Shown one piece after another: positions 1-9,239 of a stretch of DNA of 64,000 bases. Within the stretch, counting starts at the first letter, position 1, and every line of letters starts with the position of its first letter. The stretch spans positions 39,681 through 103,680 of the forward strand of contig NZ_OCVX01000003.1 in the NCBI RefSeq assembly GCF_900232995.1, in the 5' to 3' direction. The position numbers and the translations under genes are program-made. This stretch comes from Mycobacterium simulans (lineage in GTDB: Bacteria; Actinomycetota; Actinomycetes; Mycobacteriales; Mycobacteriaceae). Below the pieces are notes generated by a model. That model saw only the letters and a list, made by a program, of their open reading frames with translations. It was not told the origin of the DNA and did not search any database.

Positions 1-375
1 GATCAGCCGCTCGGCCGCCTGCTCCTCGGACCCGAAAAAGCGGGCAGCCCCACCCACCGGCAATACCAAGAGCCCGGGCCGCAACACCTCCGCGCGGGGG
101 ACCAAATCGTCCACCGCCGCGATCACCCCTTCAAAGAACCGGGCGTCGCGGTCAGCGTCGGCGGTCGCGACGTGCAATTGTGGACAACGCGCCGCGGCCT
201 CCCGGCGGCGAAGCCCACGCCGCACTCCGACCGCCCGCGCGGACGCCGAGCAGGCGATCACACGGTTTGCCAACGTGACCGCGACCGGAGCCGTCGCGGG
301 CTGGCCCGCGGCCGCGGCCGCCGCGACCGCTGGCCAGTCCATACACCAGATCGCCAGCACTCGAGAAGTGACCAC
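1..375 (-). CDS. imuB: ImuB, Y-family polymerase-like mutagenesis protein (N-terminal part, cut by window edge)
   Basis: The first 125 codons are present and the rest lies beyond the left edge. The start read here is GTG at 375, giving MVTSRVLAIWCMDWP, followed by the region with LANRVIACSASARAVGVRRG and REAAARCPQL, which matches the start of mycobacterial ImuB (Rv3394c) as I remember it. ImuB is a catalytically defective relative of Y-family polymerases that links DnaE2 and ImuA' to the sliding clamp during damage-induced mutagenesis. It starts 5 bases after the imuA' stop codon, so it is in the same operon and under the LexA site upstream of imuA'. The identification is firm; the exact start codon is less so. 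Confidence 0.88.
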   Translation of the reverse strand, partial: MVTSRVLAIWCMDWPAVAAAAAAGQPATAPVAVTLANRVIACSASARAVGVRRGLRRREAAARCPQLHVATADADRDARFFEGVIAAVDDLVPRAEVLRPGLLVLPVGGAARFFGSEEQAAERLI

Positions 376-380
376 CCGAT

Positions 381-983
381 TCACCCCGTACGCGCTCGGC
401 CAATCGTCCGTCCACACCCGCTGATCTGTAGCCGCACCCCACTGATCCGGCCGAACCCGGGGGCGGGCACCCCCCGGGAAGAAGGGGTGATCTCATAGCC
501 GCAGACCCGGGCCTGAAGCCGCGTCGGCGCCCCTTCCCAATCGCCGTCGGTCACCAGCAGGGTGCAACCCTTATGGCGGGCACGGGCCACCACTGCCCGT
601 GCCCGCGTCCGCGTCACCCGACGCCCACCCAGACCGAGCACCACCAGATCCATGCCGTCGATGAGCACGGCGGCCACCTCAACCGGATCGGTTCCGGGAT
701 CCGGTATCACCGCGAGCCGGCTCAGATCCGCACCCATTTCCACAGCGGCCAGCAGCCCGATATCCGGTTGGCCGACGATAGCGGCATTACCCCCGGCCGC
801 CGTCACCTCGGCCACCATGCGTAACAACAGCGACCGAGCTCCCGAAAGCACCGCCACCGTTCCGCGCGGCAACCGTGCCGGCCCCGCGGGCAACATGTCG
901 TCCCAACGACCGGAACCCCCGGATAGCTCAGACATCCGTCGACGTAGCGATTCGAGCTGGTCAGAGGCAACAGCGGCAGTCAT
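381..983 (-). CDS. imuA': ImuA' (SOS-induced mutagenesis accessory protein)
   Basis: This 200-residue protein begins [20 protein letters not shown] and resembles Rv3395c, the ImuA' partner of ImuB and the error-prone polymerase DnaE2. It is a RecA-like-fold protein without an evident Walker A motif: the middle part ([19 protein letters not shown]) sits where a RecA-type P-loop would be but lacks GxxxxGK[ST]. The ATG at 983 is preceded by a good ribosome binding site (GGGAGG, 8 bases before). A LexA-type box lies 26 bases further upstream, so expression should be damage-inducible. imuB follows directly on the same strand. Confidence 0.87.
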   Translation of the reverse strand: MTAAVASDQLESLRRRMSELSGGSGRWDDMLPAGPARLPRGTVAVLSGARSLLLRMVAEVTAAGGNAAIVGQPDIGLLAAVEMGADLSRLAVIPDPGTDPVEVAAVLIDGMDLVVLGLGGRRVTRTRARAVVARARHKGCTLLVTDGDWEGAPTRLQARVCGYEITPSSRGVPAPGFGRISGVRLQISGCGRTIGRARTG

Positions 984-1008
984 GACCAGCCTCCCTTTTC
1001 GACATCAT

Positions 1009-1024
1009 TCGAATATATGTTCGA
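1009..1024. promoter_or_regulatory. LexA (SOS) box upstream of imuA'
   Basis: The sequence TCGAATATATGTTCGA differs at one position from the mycobacterial/Gram-positive SOS box TCGAAC-N4-GTTCGA. It sits between the divergent imuA' (starting at 983, - strand) and the frameshifted small gene that begins near 1105 (+ strand). Its position fits LexA repression of imuA'-imuB. Confidence 0.85.
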
Positions 1025-1104
1025 GTAAACACCGGGCCTTGGAACCCGTCAAGACGCGTGAGACGCTGCCTCGTGCGGTCGCGTAGAACCACCCTGATAC
1101 TGGT

Positions 1105-1696
1105 GTGGCTCTTGGTGTGGTGCGGCCAGCGGCGGTCCCATCGGCCAGCGGCGACGGTCCGGCCTGCCAGCCGGCGGAGCTATTCGCCACCGCCGACGAC
1201 GAGTCGCCGCTGTTCGAGCTACAAGCCGCCGTGACGATCGCCCTCAACGGCGCCGTGGTGATGGGATCGACCCAGGTCGACGGGATGTTCTGGTCGAATG
1301 AGCTGCAGCAGATCACCTATGAGCGCTCGCGCGAATTTCATCTGTGCGTTGCCGACGAGCCCAACGTTGCACAATGTCGCCGAGGCGTTACGCCGCCAGT
1401 TCAACCAAGAAGCCGTGCTGACCTTCGACTACCTGCCCGAGGCGAACGCAGTCATGATCACCGTGCCCGACATGGACATCGCGGACATTGCGCACTTCCG
1501 CGAGGTCTTCGTGGCCGATTCGACCGCACACCAACGGCTGCTGGGCGGATCGATCACCACACCCGAACACACCTTGATCCTGATTGCCGCCATTGGTGAT
1601 ATAGACATCGCCCATCGGCTGGTCGAGGAGGCCGGCGGCTCCTGGAGCACGGCCACCCTTGACTACGGCAGGCGCGAATTCGTCAACTCGGCCTGA
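1105..1696 (+). pseudogene. Frameshifted hypothetical gene (Rv3395A-like position)
   Basis: Two overlapping frames each look coding over part of this stretch. The first, from GTG 1105, reads through ELFATADDESPLFELQAAVT and TYERSREFHLCVADEP, then turns Arg/Pro-rich near 1365. The second carries TLHNVAEALRRQFNQEAVL onward to REFVNSA, with stop at 1694-1696. Together they look like one small protein of about 195 residues broken by a single-base shift between about 1355 and 1375. In M. tuberculosis a gene of similar length and orientation (Rv3395A, unknown function) occupies this place. No domain is recognised. A sequencing error would explain it equally well. Confidence 0.5.
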
Positions 1697-1715
1697 GTCG
1701 CACTGGTCGCAATTG

Positions 1716-2609
1716 TCACAGCAGTCTCTGGACCGGTAGACACGCTCGGCCCACACCTGTTACAGAAAACGCCAGCGCTGCGGCCGCCAACCGGGCCTTC
1801 TTGAGTCCCGATAGGGAGATCCGCCGGTCGTAGACGATCGCCGGCGACGCTCTGATAAGGGCCAGCTGATGCCGATAGATGGTGGACATGGTCGCGCAGC
1901 AGGCGGCGCTGCGGCGGTCAAGGTGTGGAATCAGCCGCAGTCCCAGCGAATACCAGTCCGCGGCACGGTCGGCACTGAACCGTAGCAGTGCCGCCAGTCG
2001 ACCGTCGGGGTCGTCCAGCGCCCCCGCGTCATCCAGGCGAAGGCGCACACCGAACCGCTCCAGTTCGCCGCTCGGCAGATAGATCCGCCCATTTAGAAAG
2101 TCCTCACGGACGTCGCGCAGAATATTGGTCTGCTGCAACGCGATTCCCAACTGGTCGGCGTATTGCGACGTCGTCGGGCTGACGGGTCCGAAGATGGAAA
2201 GACACAACCTTCCGGTCGCCCCGGCGCCTGTGCGGCAGTAGGCGACCAGCTCGTCGAAGTCGCGGTATTCGGCGCCGTCGACATCCATGTGGGCGCCGTC
2301 GATCAGCTCGCCGAACGTCGCAATCGGGATAGGAAAGCGGCGAGCGGCGTCGGCCAGCGCGACCAGCACGGGATCCGATGAATTATCCATACTCTCAAGC
2401 GATTTCCTGATCGATGTCAGCTCGGCGACCTTGGTCGCGGGCGCCAGTTCGCCGTCGGCGACATCGTCGATCCGCCGGCCGAGCGCATAGACCGCGCACA
2501 TCGCCGTCCGCTTTTCCCGCGGCAGGAGTCGGATGCCGTAATAGAAGTTCCTGGCTTCCGCGCGGGTGATGCCCTCGGCGATCCGGTATGCCTGTTCGAC
2601 CGTTGTCAT
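1716..2609 (-). CDS. phyA: Phytoene/squalene synthase family protein
   Basis: A 297-residue trans-isoprenyl diphosphate synthase of the squalene/phytoene class. The two Mg-binding aspartate motifs are visible: DDVAD at residues 48-52 within [11 protein letters not shown], and DVRED at 166-170 within [21 protein letters not shown]. It would condense two geranylgeranyl (or farnesyl) diphosphates head to head in the cytoplasm. It matches Rv3397c (phyA/crtB). In M. tuberculosis the prenyl synthase idsA1 lies immediately upstream; here the upstream 200 bases hold no such gene. The ATG at 2609 fits the family length. The end product in this organism cannot be told from the sequence. Confidence 0.88.
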   Translation of the reverse strand: MTTVEQAYRIAEGITRAEARNFYYGIRLLPREKRTAMCAVYALGRRIDDVADGELAPATKVAELTSIRKSLESMDNSSDPVLVALADAARRFPIPIATFGELIDGAHMDVDGAEYRDFDELVAYCRTGAGATGRLCLSIFGPVSPTTSQYADQLGIALQQTNILRDVREDFLNGRIYLPSGELERFGVRLRLDDAGALDDPDGRLAALLRFSADRAADWYSLGLRLIPHLDRRSAACCATMSTIYRHQLALIRASPAIVYDRRISLSGLKKARLAAAALAFSVTGVGRACLPVQRLL

Positions 2610-2810
2610 CGGCTCGCCGATTCGTCGTCAATCCGGACCACGCGCGGGAATCTAGCGATGCCGCAGGGGCGGCCCAAGGGCAAATCGACCAACAAGCGCG
2701 CACGGTCTATGCACATTGCCCTGGCCACGCCGCGACCGGTCGATAAGCCTGGCTACCTAGCCAAAGTGCCTTCACGGTGAAGCAGGACTGCCCTGACAGG
2801 GAAAGAACAG

Positions 2811-3731
2811 ATGACACGCATCGACAACGACACCTGGGATCTGGCTTCGAGCGTTGGTGCGACCGCCACCATGATCGCCGTGGCCCGGGCGATGGCCACC
2901 AACGCCAAGAGTCCGTTGATCAACGATCCGTTCGCCGAGCCCCTGGTGCGCGCAGTCGGAATCGATCTGCTCGTTCAGCTGGCCAGTGGTGAGTTGCGGC
3001 TGGAGGATCTGGGCGAACACGCAACCGGTGGTAAGTGGATGATCGACAATATCGTGGTCCGGACCAAGTTCTACGACGACTTTTTCCGTGACGCTATGAC
3101 GGCCGGTATTCGGCAAGCGGTGATTCTGGCGTCCGGCCTTGACACCCGCGCCTACCGATTGCCCTGGCCCGCGGGCACACTGGTCTACGAGATCGATCAG
3201 CCCGGGGTCATCGAGTTCAAGACACACGCCCTGGCCGACCTGGACGCGGAACCTACCGCAGAACGGCGCGCCGTGGCCATCGACCTGCGCCACGACTGGC
3301 CGACCGCCTTGAAGGATGCCGGCTTCGACCCGACCAGGCCGACGGCCTGGAGCGCCGAGGGGTTGCTCAGTTATCTGTCACCGCAAGCGCAGGACCGCTT
3401 GCTCGACACGATCACCGCGCTGAGCGCCCCCGGCGGCCGCCTGGCCACTCAAAGCGCGCTCGTGCTCGACCCGGTTGACGAGCAAAGGAAGCAGAAGCGT
3501 ATGCAAAGCGCCGCCGAAACGTGGCGTTCGCGCGGCTTCGATCTCGACCTGACCGAGCTGATCTACTTCGATGAACGCAACGACGCCCACAGCTACCTCG
3601 TCAGCCACGGCTGGCAGGTCACGGGCAGCACCACACAGGAACTCTTTGCGGCCCACGGGCTGCCGCCCTTCGACGACGACGACACGAGCCGGTTCGCCGG
3701 CCGCCATTACATCAGCGCCACGTTGCAATAG
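2811..3731 (+). CDS. SAM-dependent methyltransferase, TIGR00027/COG3315 family (Rv3399-like)
   Basis: A 306-residue protein of the mycobacterial leucine-carboxyl-methyltransferase-like family. The family N-terminus [19 protein letters not shown] is present, followed by [16 protein letters not shown], the SAM-binding stretch [19 protein letters not shown] and [13 protein letters not shown] ribosome binding site (GGGAAAG) precedes ATG 2811. Members are numerous in mycobacteria and the substrate is generally unknown. A paralogue sharing the same blocks lies in this window at 39917-40840. It converges with guaA across 54 bases. Confidence 0.88.
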   Translation: MTRIDNDTWDLASSVGATATMIAVARAMATNAKSPLINDPFAEPLVRAVGIDLLVQLASGELRLEDLGEHATGGKWMIDNIVVRTKFYDDFFRDAMTAGIRQAVILASGLDTRAYRLPWPAGTLVYEIDQPGVIEFKTHALADLDAEPTAERRAVAIDLRHDWPTALKDAGFDPTRPTAWSAEGLLSYLSPQAQDRLLDTITALSAPGGRLATQSALVLDPVDEQRKQKRMQSAAETWRSRGFDLDLTELIYFDERNDAHSYLVSHGWQVTGSTTQELFAAHGLPPFDDDDTSRFAGRHYISATLQ

Positions 3732-3785
3732 GACCCCCTCCCGTCCCACAGCTAGCAATGTGGCAGCTGACGAAGCGTCGCCGAG

Positions 3786-5360
3786 CTACTCCCACTCGAT
3801 GGTGCCGGGAGGCTTGCTGGTGATGTCCAGCACCACACGGTTGACCTCGGCGACCTCGTTGGTGATGCGAGTCGAGATGCGTTCTAGCACTTCGTAAGGC
3901 ACCCGAGTCCAGTCGGCCGTCATGGCGTCTTCACTGGACACCGGACGCAGCACGATCGGGTGCCCGTAGGTGCGGTTGTCGCCCTGCACCCCGACCGAGC
4001 GGACGTCGGCCAGCAGCACAATCGGACACTGCCAGATCTGGTTGTCCAGGCCGGCCGCGGTAAGCTCCTCGCGCGCGATCGAGTCGGCGCGCCGTAACGT
4101 GTCCAGCCGCTTAACCGTGACTTCGCCGACGATCCGGATACCTAGACCCGGTCCCGGAAACGGCTGGCGCGCAACGATTTCCTCCGGCAGGCCCAACTCC
4201 CGTCCCACCGCGCGCACCTCGTCTTTGAACAGCAGCCGCAGCGGCTCGACGAGTTTGAACTTCAGGTCGCCCGGCAGACCGCCAACATTGTGATGGCTCT
4301 TGATGTTCGCGGTGCCGCTGCCGCCACCGGATTCCACCACGTCCGGATACAGCGTGCCCTGCACCAGAAACTCAATGTCTTTTCCGGGGCTAGGCCGGCT
4401 AGGCCCGCCTATAACATCGCGCACCGCTCCTTCGAAGGCCCGGATGAACTGGCGGCCGATGATCTTGCGCTTGCCCTCTGGGTTGCTCACACCCGACAGC
4501 GCCTCGAGGAAGGTCTGCGCCGCGTCGACGGTAACCAGGTTGGCCCCGGTTGCGGCCACGAAATCGCGCTGCACCTGTTCACGCTCGCCCGCTCGCAACA
4601 GCCCGTGGTCGACGAAGACACACGTCAGCCGGTCGCCGATGGCGCGCTGCACCAGCGCCGCGGCCACCGCCGAATCCACCCCGCCGGACAGCCCGCAGAT
4701 CGCGTGGCCGTCGCCGATCTGTCGCCGCACCCGCTCGATCAGCGCATTGGCGATGTGGGCGGGCGTCCAATCCGCAGCGAGCCCGGCGAAGTCGTGCAGA
4801 AACCGGCTGAGCACCTGTTGCCCGTGCGGGGTGTGCAGCACCTCAGGGTGATACTGCACCCCCGCCAGGCGCCGGGCCCGAGACTCGAACGCGGCCACCG
4901 GGGTTCCCGGGCTGCTGGCCACCACGTCGAAGCCCTCCGGCGCGACCGTGACCGCGTCACCGTGACTCATCCACACCGGCTGGACCCCGGGTAGATTCGA
5001 ATGCAGTTCGCCGCCAAGGACTTTCAGTTCTGTCCGGCCGTACTCACTGGTGCCGGTGTGGGCGACGGTCCCACCGAGCGCGCGGGCCATAGCCTGAAAC
5101 CCGTAGCAGATGCCGAACACCGGGACGCCCAAGTCGAACAGCGCCGGATCGAGCTGCGGAGCACCCTCGGCGTACACACTGGCCGGTCCGCCGGAAAGCA
5201 CCAGCGCCAGCGGGTCACGGGCCCTGATCTCCTCGATCGAGGCAGAGTGCGGGATAACCTCCGAGAAAACCCGGGCTTCTCGGACCCGGCGGGCGATCAA
5301 CTGCGCATACTGGGCACCGAAGTCGACCACCAACACGGGCCGCGGCGACGCTGAATCCAC
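3786..5360 (-). CDS. guaA: GMP synthase (glutamine-hydrolysing)
   Basis: GuaA converts XMP to GMP using ATP and glutamine. The class I glutamine amidotransferase domain comes first ([20 protein letters not shown], nucleophile elbow GICYGFQ, GVQYHPE). The ATP pyrophosphatase domain follows (P-loop [14 protein letters not shown]), then the dimerisation domain ending in [10 protein letters not shown] chose GTG 5360; an earlier in-frame GTG at 5396 would add 12 residues with no similarity to relatives. Compared with my memory of the M. tuberculosis protein there is a short extra segment ([11 protein letters not shown]) in the pyrophosphatase domain. A cold-shock gene diverges from its 5' side. 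In M. tuberculosis guaA sits before phyA, so its place here differs. Confidence 0.95.
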   Translation of the reverse strand: MDSASPRPVLVVDFGAQYAQLIARRVREARVFSEVIPHSASIEEIRARDPLALVLSGGPASVYAEGAPQLDPALFDLGVPVFGICYGFQAMARALGGTVAHTGTSEYGRTELKVLGGELHSNLPGVQPVWMSHGDAVTVAPEGFDVVASSPGTPVAAFESRARRLAGVQYHPEVLHTPHGQQVLSRFLHDFAGLAADWTPAHIANALIERVRRQIGDGHAICGLSGGVDSAVAAALVQRAIGDRLTCVFVDHGLLRAGEREQVQRDFVAATGANLVTVDAAQTFLEALSGVSNPEGKRKIIGRQFIRAFEGAVRDVIGGPSRPSPGKDIEFLVQGTLYPDVVESGGGSGTANIKSHHNVGGLPGDLKFKLVEPLRLLFKDEVRAVGRELGLPEEIVARQPFPGPGLGIRIVGEVTVKRLDTLRRADSIAREELTAAGLDNQIWQCPIVLLADVRSVGVQGDNRTYGHPIVLRPVSSEDAMTADWTRVPYEVLERISTRITNEVAEVNRVVLDITSKPPGTIEWE

Positions 5361-5459
5361 GGGCAGCAAGTCTAGTGGCTGGTGCGAACACCGCACGCTT
5401 ACGCAGACCGGTCCGGTACGATCGCCGTTTGTTGGGTTAAGGGCTGAAGGGGTTCTAGG

Positions 5460-5876
5460 GTGCGGGTTACAGGGAAAATTGTTCGTTTTGACGAGATGCG
5501 CGGATACGGCTTCATTACGCCAGATATTGGCGGGGACGATGTCTTTCTACACGTCAACGACCTCGAAATGGAAAAGCGCCTCGCGACCCGGGGCGCTCGG
5601 GTCTCCTTTGAAATCGAAGAAGGTGACCGGGGCAAGTTTGCGACGGAGGTCCGCATGTCAACCGACGTTGCGCCGGTACGCGCCCCGGTCTCCGATGTCG
5701 AGGACCTGAACGCGGCGAACGACGATTACTTCGACGTACTTTCGTCCGAAGAATTCCGTCACGTCGTAACCGAAAAACTGTTACAAATAACTCCGCCACT
5801 GACTGCCCAGCAGATTCTGGCCGTGCGCAGTAGCTTTGAGCAGCTTGCCCGGCAACAAGGTCTGATCGATTCGTAA
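5460..5876 (+). CDS. Cold-shock-domain protein with C-terminal extension
   Basis: The first 65 residues form a cold-shock OB-fold: [18 protein letters not shown] carries an RNP1-like motif (GYGFI) and [12 protein letters not shown] an RNP2-like motif (VFLH), followed by [20 protein letters not shown]. The remaining ~70 residues ([19 protein letters not shown], then [18 protein letters not shown]) are predicted helical and not seen in the short Csp proteins. It probably binds single-stranded nucleic acid in the cytoplasm. GTG 5460 is the start. Its stop codon lies 1 base before the phosphoglucomutase gene, suggesting co-transcription, although a functional link is not obvious. Confidence 0.8.
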   Translation: MRVTGKIVRFDEMRGYGFITPDIGGDDVFLHVNDLEMEKRLATRGARVSFEIEEGDRGKFATEVRMSTDVAPVRAPVSDVEDLNAANDDYFDVLSSEEFRHVVTEKLLQITPPLTAQQILAVRSSFEQLARQQGLIDS

Positions 5877-5877
5877 T

Positions 5878-6630
5878 GTGAGGTTCCCCGTGCTGGGTCT
5901 GCCAGAGAATGTGCGCGCCTGCCTGTTCGACCTCGATGGTGTGCTCACCGATACCGCGAGCGTGCACACGAAGGCGTGGAAGGCCATGTTCGACGCGTAC
6001 TTATCGCAACGCGCCGAACGCACCGGCGATGCGTTCGTTCCGTTCGATCCGGCCTCCGACTATCGGCAATACGTGGACGGCAAGAAACGCGAAGACGGGG
6101 TCCGGTCATTTCTGAGCAGTCGCAAAATCGAAGTGCCCGAAGGCAATCCCGACGACCCCGGCGACGCCGAGACAGTGCACGGCCTGGGCAACCGCAAGAA
6201 TGAAATGTTCCAGAAGGTCCTGCGGGAAGATGGCGTCGAAGTGTTCGACGGGTCGCGACGCTATCTAGAGGCGGCCTCGGACGCGGGTCTGGGTATCGCC
6301 GTGGTGTCCTCCAGCGCCAACACCCGCGACGTGCTGAAAATCACCGGTTTGGACCGGTTCGTCCAGCAGCGGGTTGACGGCGTCACGCTGCGCGAAGAAC
6401 ACATCGCCGGCAAGCCCGCCCCCGACTCGTTCCTGCGCGGAGCACAGTTGCTCGACGTCGCGCCCGACGCCGCGGCCGTTTTCGAGGACGCTCTGTCCGG
6501 CGTGGCCGCCGGCCGTGCCGGTAGCTTCGGTTTCGTAGTGGGCGTCGACAGAGTGGGCCAGGCCGAGGAATTGCGCCGCAGTGGCGCTGACCTAGTTGTT
6601 ACCGATCTCGGCGAACTGCTGCAGTCATGA
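5878..6630 (+). CDS. Beta-phosphoglucomutase, HAD superfamily (Rv3400-like)
   Basis: A 250-residue HAD phosphatase-fold enzyme. Motif I is the nucleophile segment [15 protein letters not shown], motif II is [12 protein letters not shown], the conserved lysine lies in [14 protein letters not shown], and motif IV is [13 protein letters not shown]. The cap carries [17 protein letters not shown], typical of beta-phosphoglucomutase. It should interconvert beta-glucose 1-phosphate and glucose 6-phosphate, which fits the GH65 phosphorylase that overlaps its stop codon by 4 bases (ATGA). GTG 5878 is used; a GTG at 5890 is an alternative start. Confidence 0.9.
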   Translation: MRFPVLGLPENVRACLFDLDGVLTDTASVHTKAWKAMFDAYLSQRAERTGDAFVPFDPASDYRQYVDGKKREDGVRSFLSSRKIEVPEGNPDDPGDAETVHGLGNRKNEMFQKVLREDGVEVFDGSRRYLEAASDAGLGIAVVSSSANTRDVLKITGLDRFVQQRVDGVTLREEHIAGKPAPDSFLRGAQLLDVAPDAAAVFEDALSGVAAGRAGSFGFVVGVDRVGQAEELRRSGADLVVTDLGELLQS

Positions 6631-9020
6631 TCACCGAAGAAGCATTTCCGGTAGAGCCGTGGCAGGTCCGGGAGACCCGGCTGAACCTGAACCTGTTGGC
6701 CCAGTCCGAGTCGCTATTCGCGTTGTCCAACGGGCACATCGGGTTGCGCGGCAACCTCGACGAAGGCGAACCCTACGGCCTGCCGGGCACCTATTTGAAC
6801 TCCTTTTACGAAATCCGGCCGCTGCCATACGCAGAGGCCGGATATGGCTATCCGGAGGCCGGCCAAACCGTCGTCGACGTCACCAACGGCAAGATCATTC
6901 GCCTGATGGTCGACGACGAGCCGTTCGACGTCCGCTACGGCGAATTGATTGACCACGAGCGGATTCTCGACCTGCGCGCGGGAACGATGACCCGCCGCGC
7001 ACACTGGTGCTCCCCCACCGGCAAGCAGGTCAAAGTGGTGTCCACCAGGATGGTGTCGCTGGTCCAGCGCAGCGTCGCGGCCATCGAGTACGTGGTGGAA
7101 GCCGTCGGCGAATTCGCCCGAGTAACCGTGCAGTCCGAATTGGTCACCAACGAAGACCAACCGGAGACCTCCGACGACCCACGGGTTTCGGCCATTCTGG
7201 AACACCCGCTCGAGGCCGTCGAGCACGAAAGCAGCGGCAGCGGAGCGCTTCTCATGCACCGGACTCGGGCCAGCGCCTTGATGATGGCCGCCACGATGGA
7301 TCATGAGGTAGAAGTCCCGGGGCGGGTCGAGATCGCCACCGACGCACGGGCGGACTTGGCCCGCACCACCGTGATCTGCGGGCTGCGCCCGGGACAGAAG
7401 CTGCGCATCGTCAAATACCTGGCATACGGGTGGTCCAGCCTGCGCTCGCGTCCCGCGCTGCGTGACCAGGCCGCTGCGGCGCTGCACAGCGCCCGCTACA
7501 GCGGATGGCAGGGACTGGTCGACGGGCAGCGGGCCTACCTCGACGACTTCTGGGACTCCGCGGACGTGGAGGTCGAAGGTGACCCGGAATCCCAGCAGGC
7601 GGTGCGATTCGGGCTCTTCCACCTGTTGCAGGCCAGCGCGCGCGCCGAACGCCGTGCCATCCCCAGCAAGGGCCTCACCGGCACCGGCTATGACGGCCAC
7701 GCCTTTTGGGACACCGAGGGTTTCGTGCTGCCGGTGCTGACCTACACATTGCCGCACGCGGTCGCCGATGCCCTGCGCTGGCGGGCATCAACCTTGAACC
7801 TGGCCCGGGAAAGAGCGGCCGAACTCGGCCTCAACGGCGCCGCATTCCCCTGGCGAACGATTCGCGGCCAGGAGTGCTCGGCCTACTGGCCGGCGGGCAC
7901 CGCGGCCTGGCACATCAACGCCGACATCGCGATGGCGTTCGAGCGCTACCGCACCGTCACCGGTGACCACTCGCTGGAAGCCGAGTGTGGCCTTGAGGTA
8001 CTCATCGAGACCGCTCGGTTGTGGATGTCGCTGGGCCACCACGATCGGCACGGCGTCTGGCACCTCGACGGTGTCACCGGTCCCGACGAGTACACGGCGA
8101 TCGTCCGCGACAACGTGTTCACCAACTTGATGGCCGCCCACAATCTGCTCACCGCCGCCGACGCCAGCACCCGTCACCCCGACAAGGCAGCTGAATTCGG
8201 TGTCACCACAGAGGAAATGGCCGCCTGGCGTGACGCGGCCGCAGCCACCCACATCCCCTACGACGAGGAGCTGGGTGTGCATCAGCAATGCGAAGGATTC
8301 ACCACGTTCGCGGAGTGGGACTTCGAAACCAACACCACCTACCCGTTGCTGTTGCACGAGGCCTACGTGCGGCTGTACCCCACGCAGGTGATCAAGCAGG
8401 CCGATCTGGTGCTGGCGATGCAGTGGCAGAGCCACGCCTTCACCCCCGAACAGAAGGCGCGCAACGTCGACTACTACGAGCGGCGCATGGTGCGCGACTC
8501 ATCGCTGTCGGCCTGCACCCAAGCGGTGATGTGCGCCGACGTCGGCCACCTGGAGCTGGCCCATGACTACGCCTACGAGGCCGCGCTGATCGACCTGCGC
8601 GATCTGCACCAGAACACCCGCGACGGCTTGCACATGGCTTCGCTGGCCGGTGCCTGGACGGCGCTGGTTGCCGGCTTCGGTGGCCTGCGTGACGACGAGG
8701 GCATCCTGTCGATCGATCCGCAACTCCCCGACGGGATCTCATGCCTGCGGTTCCGGCTGCGCTGGCAAGGGTACCGGCTGACCGTCGACGTCAAACACGC
8801 CGACGTGACCTACACCCTGCGCGACGGGCCGGGCGGCAAGTTGCCCATCCGGCACGCCGGCAAAGATCTCACGCTGGATACCGATTCGCCGACAACGCTT
8901 ACCGTACGGCCCCGGGACCCGCTGCTGCCGGCCCCGCCACAGCCGCCCGGCCGGGAGCCGTTTCACCGGCGGGCCATGGCCAAGTCCGCCGTCACGGCAT
9001 CGCCTGCGCACCAGAGGTAA
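6627..9020 (+). CDS. Glycoside hydrolase family 65 protein (disaccharide phosphorylase type, Rv3401-like)
   Basis: A 797-residue GH65 protein. The N-terminal beta-sandwich begins [29 protein letters not shown]. The (alpha/alpha)6 barrel contains [16 protein letters not shown] and the acid-catalyst motif [12 protein letters not shown], and there is a C-terminal beta domain. Family members phosphorolyse alpha-glucobioses such as maltose, trehalose or kojibiose, giving beta-glucose 1-phosphate. The upstream beta-phosphoglucomutase, overlapping by 4 bases, would feed that product into glycolysis. Which disaccharide is used cannot be decided from sequence. It is probably cytoplasmic, as there is no signal peptide. 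Confidence 0.9.
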   Translation: MITEEAFPVEPWQVRETRLNLNLLAQSESLFALSNGHIGLRGNLDEGEPYGLPGTYLNSFYEIRPLPYAEAGYGYPEAGQTVVDVTNGKIIRLMVDDEPFDVRYGELIDHERILDLRAGTMTRRAHWCSPTGKQVKVVSTRMVSLVQRSVAAIEYVVEAVGEFARVTVQSELVTNEDQPETSDDPRVSAILEHPLEAVEHESSGSGALLMHRTRASALMMAATMDHEVEVPGRVEIATDARADLARTTVICGLRPGQKLRIVKYLAYGWSSLRSRPALRDQAAAALHSARYSGWQGLVDGQRAYLDDFWDSADVEVEGDPESQQAVRFGLFHLLQASARAERRAIPSKGLTGTGYDGHAFWDTEGFVLPVLTYTLPHAVADALRWRASTLNLARERAAELGLNGAAFPWRTIRGQECSAYWPAGTAAWHINADIAMAFERYRTVTGDHSLEAECGLEVLIETARLWMSLGHHDRHGVWHLDGVTGPDEYTAIVRDNVFTNLMAAHNLLTAADASTRHPDKAAEFGVTTEEMAAWRDAAAATHIPYDEELGVHQQCEGFTTFAEWDFETNTTYPLLLHEAYVRLYPTQVIKQADLVLAMQWQSHAFTPEQKARNVDYYERRMVRDSSLSACTQAVMCADVGHLELAHDYAYEAALIDLRDLHQNTRDGLHMASLAGAWTALVAGFGGLRDDEGILSIDPQLPDGISCLRFRLRWQGYRLTVDVKHADVTYTLRDGPGGKLPIRHAGKDLTLDTDSPTTLTVRPRDPLLPAPPQPPGREPFHRRAMAKSAVTASPAHQR

Positions 9021-9096
9021 CTTCCCACCGACCGCCTGCCACTGCCGCACAATCAACGCTTGACACGCGCCACCGCGCCCGGCGTGACATTTGCCA

Positions 9097-9115
9097 AGAG
9101 GTAAGGCTAACCTTA
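9097..9115. promoter_or_regulatory. IdeR (iron-dependent repressor) box
   Basis: AGAGGTAAGGCTAACCTTA matches 15 of 19 positions of the mycobacterial iron box TTAGGTTAGGCTAACCTAA, including the core GGCTAACC. It lies 125 bases upstream of the aminotransferase start. In M. tuberculosis the homologue Rv3402c is reported as iron-repressed through IdeR, which supports the assignment. Confidence 0.8.
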
Positions 9116-9239
9116 TGCGCACCCCTCATGCTGTTCTCGCGGTAGCTAGGTCGGGGCGCCGGTTCAAATGGTGGTGCGACGACCTGCTTTGCGACAACCG
9201 CCCCGACACCCGAGTAGACAGACGTTGACCCCTGCATAT

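Noticed and set aside
152..983. Several open frames on the + strand across imuA'/imuB
   Set aside because: They are shadows in other frames of the imu genes: Arg/Pro-rich translations with no conserved features.
2620..2703. Possible 3' remnant of idsA1 upstream of phyA (translation with AAPAASLDSRAW)
   Set aside because: Too short to distinguish from chance without an alignment to IdsA1.
5360..5396. Longer GuaA start at GTG 5396
   Set aside because: The extra 12 residues show no similarity to relatives and there is no ribosome binding site; kept only as an alternative.
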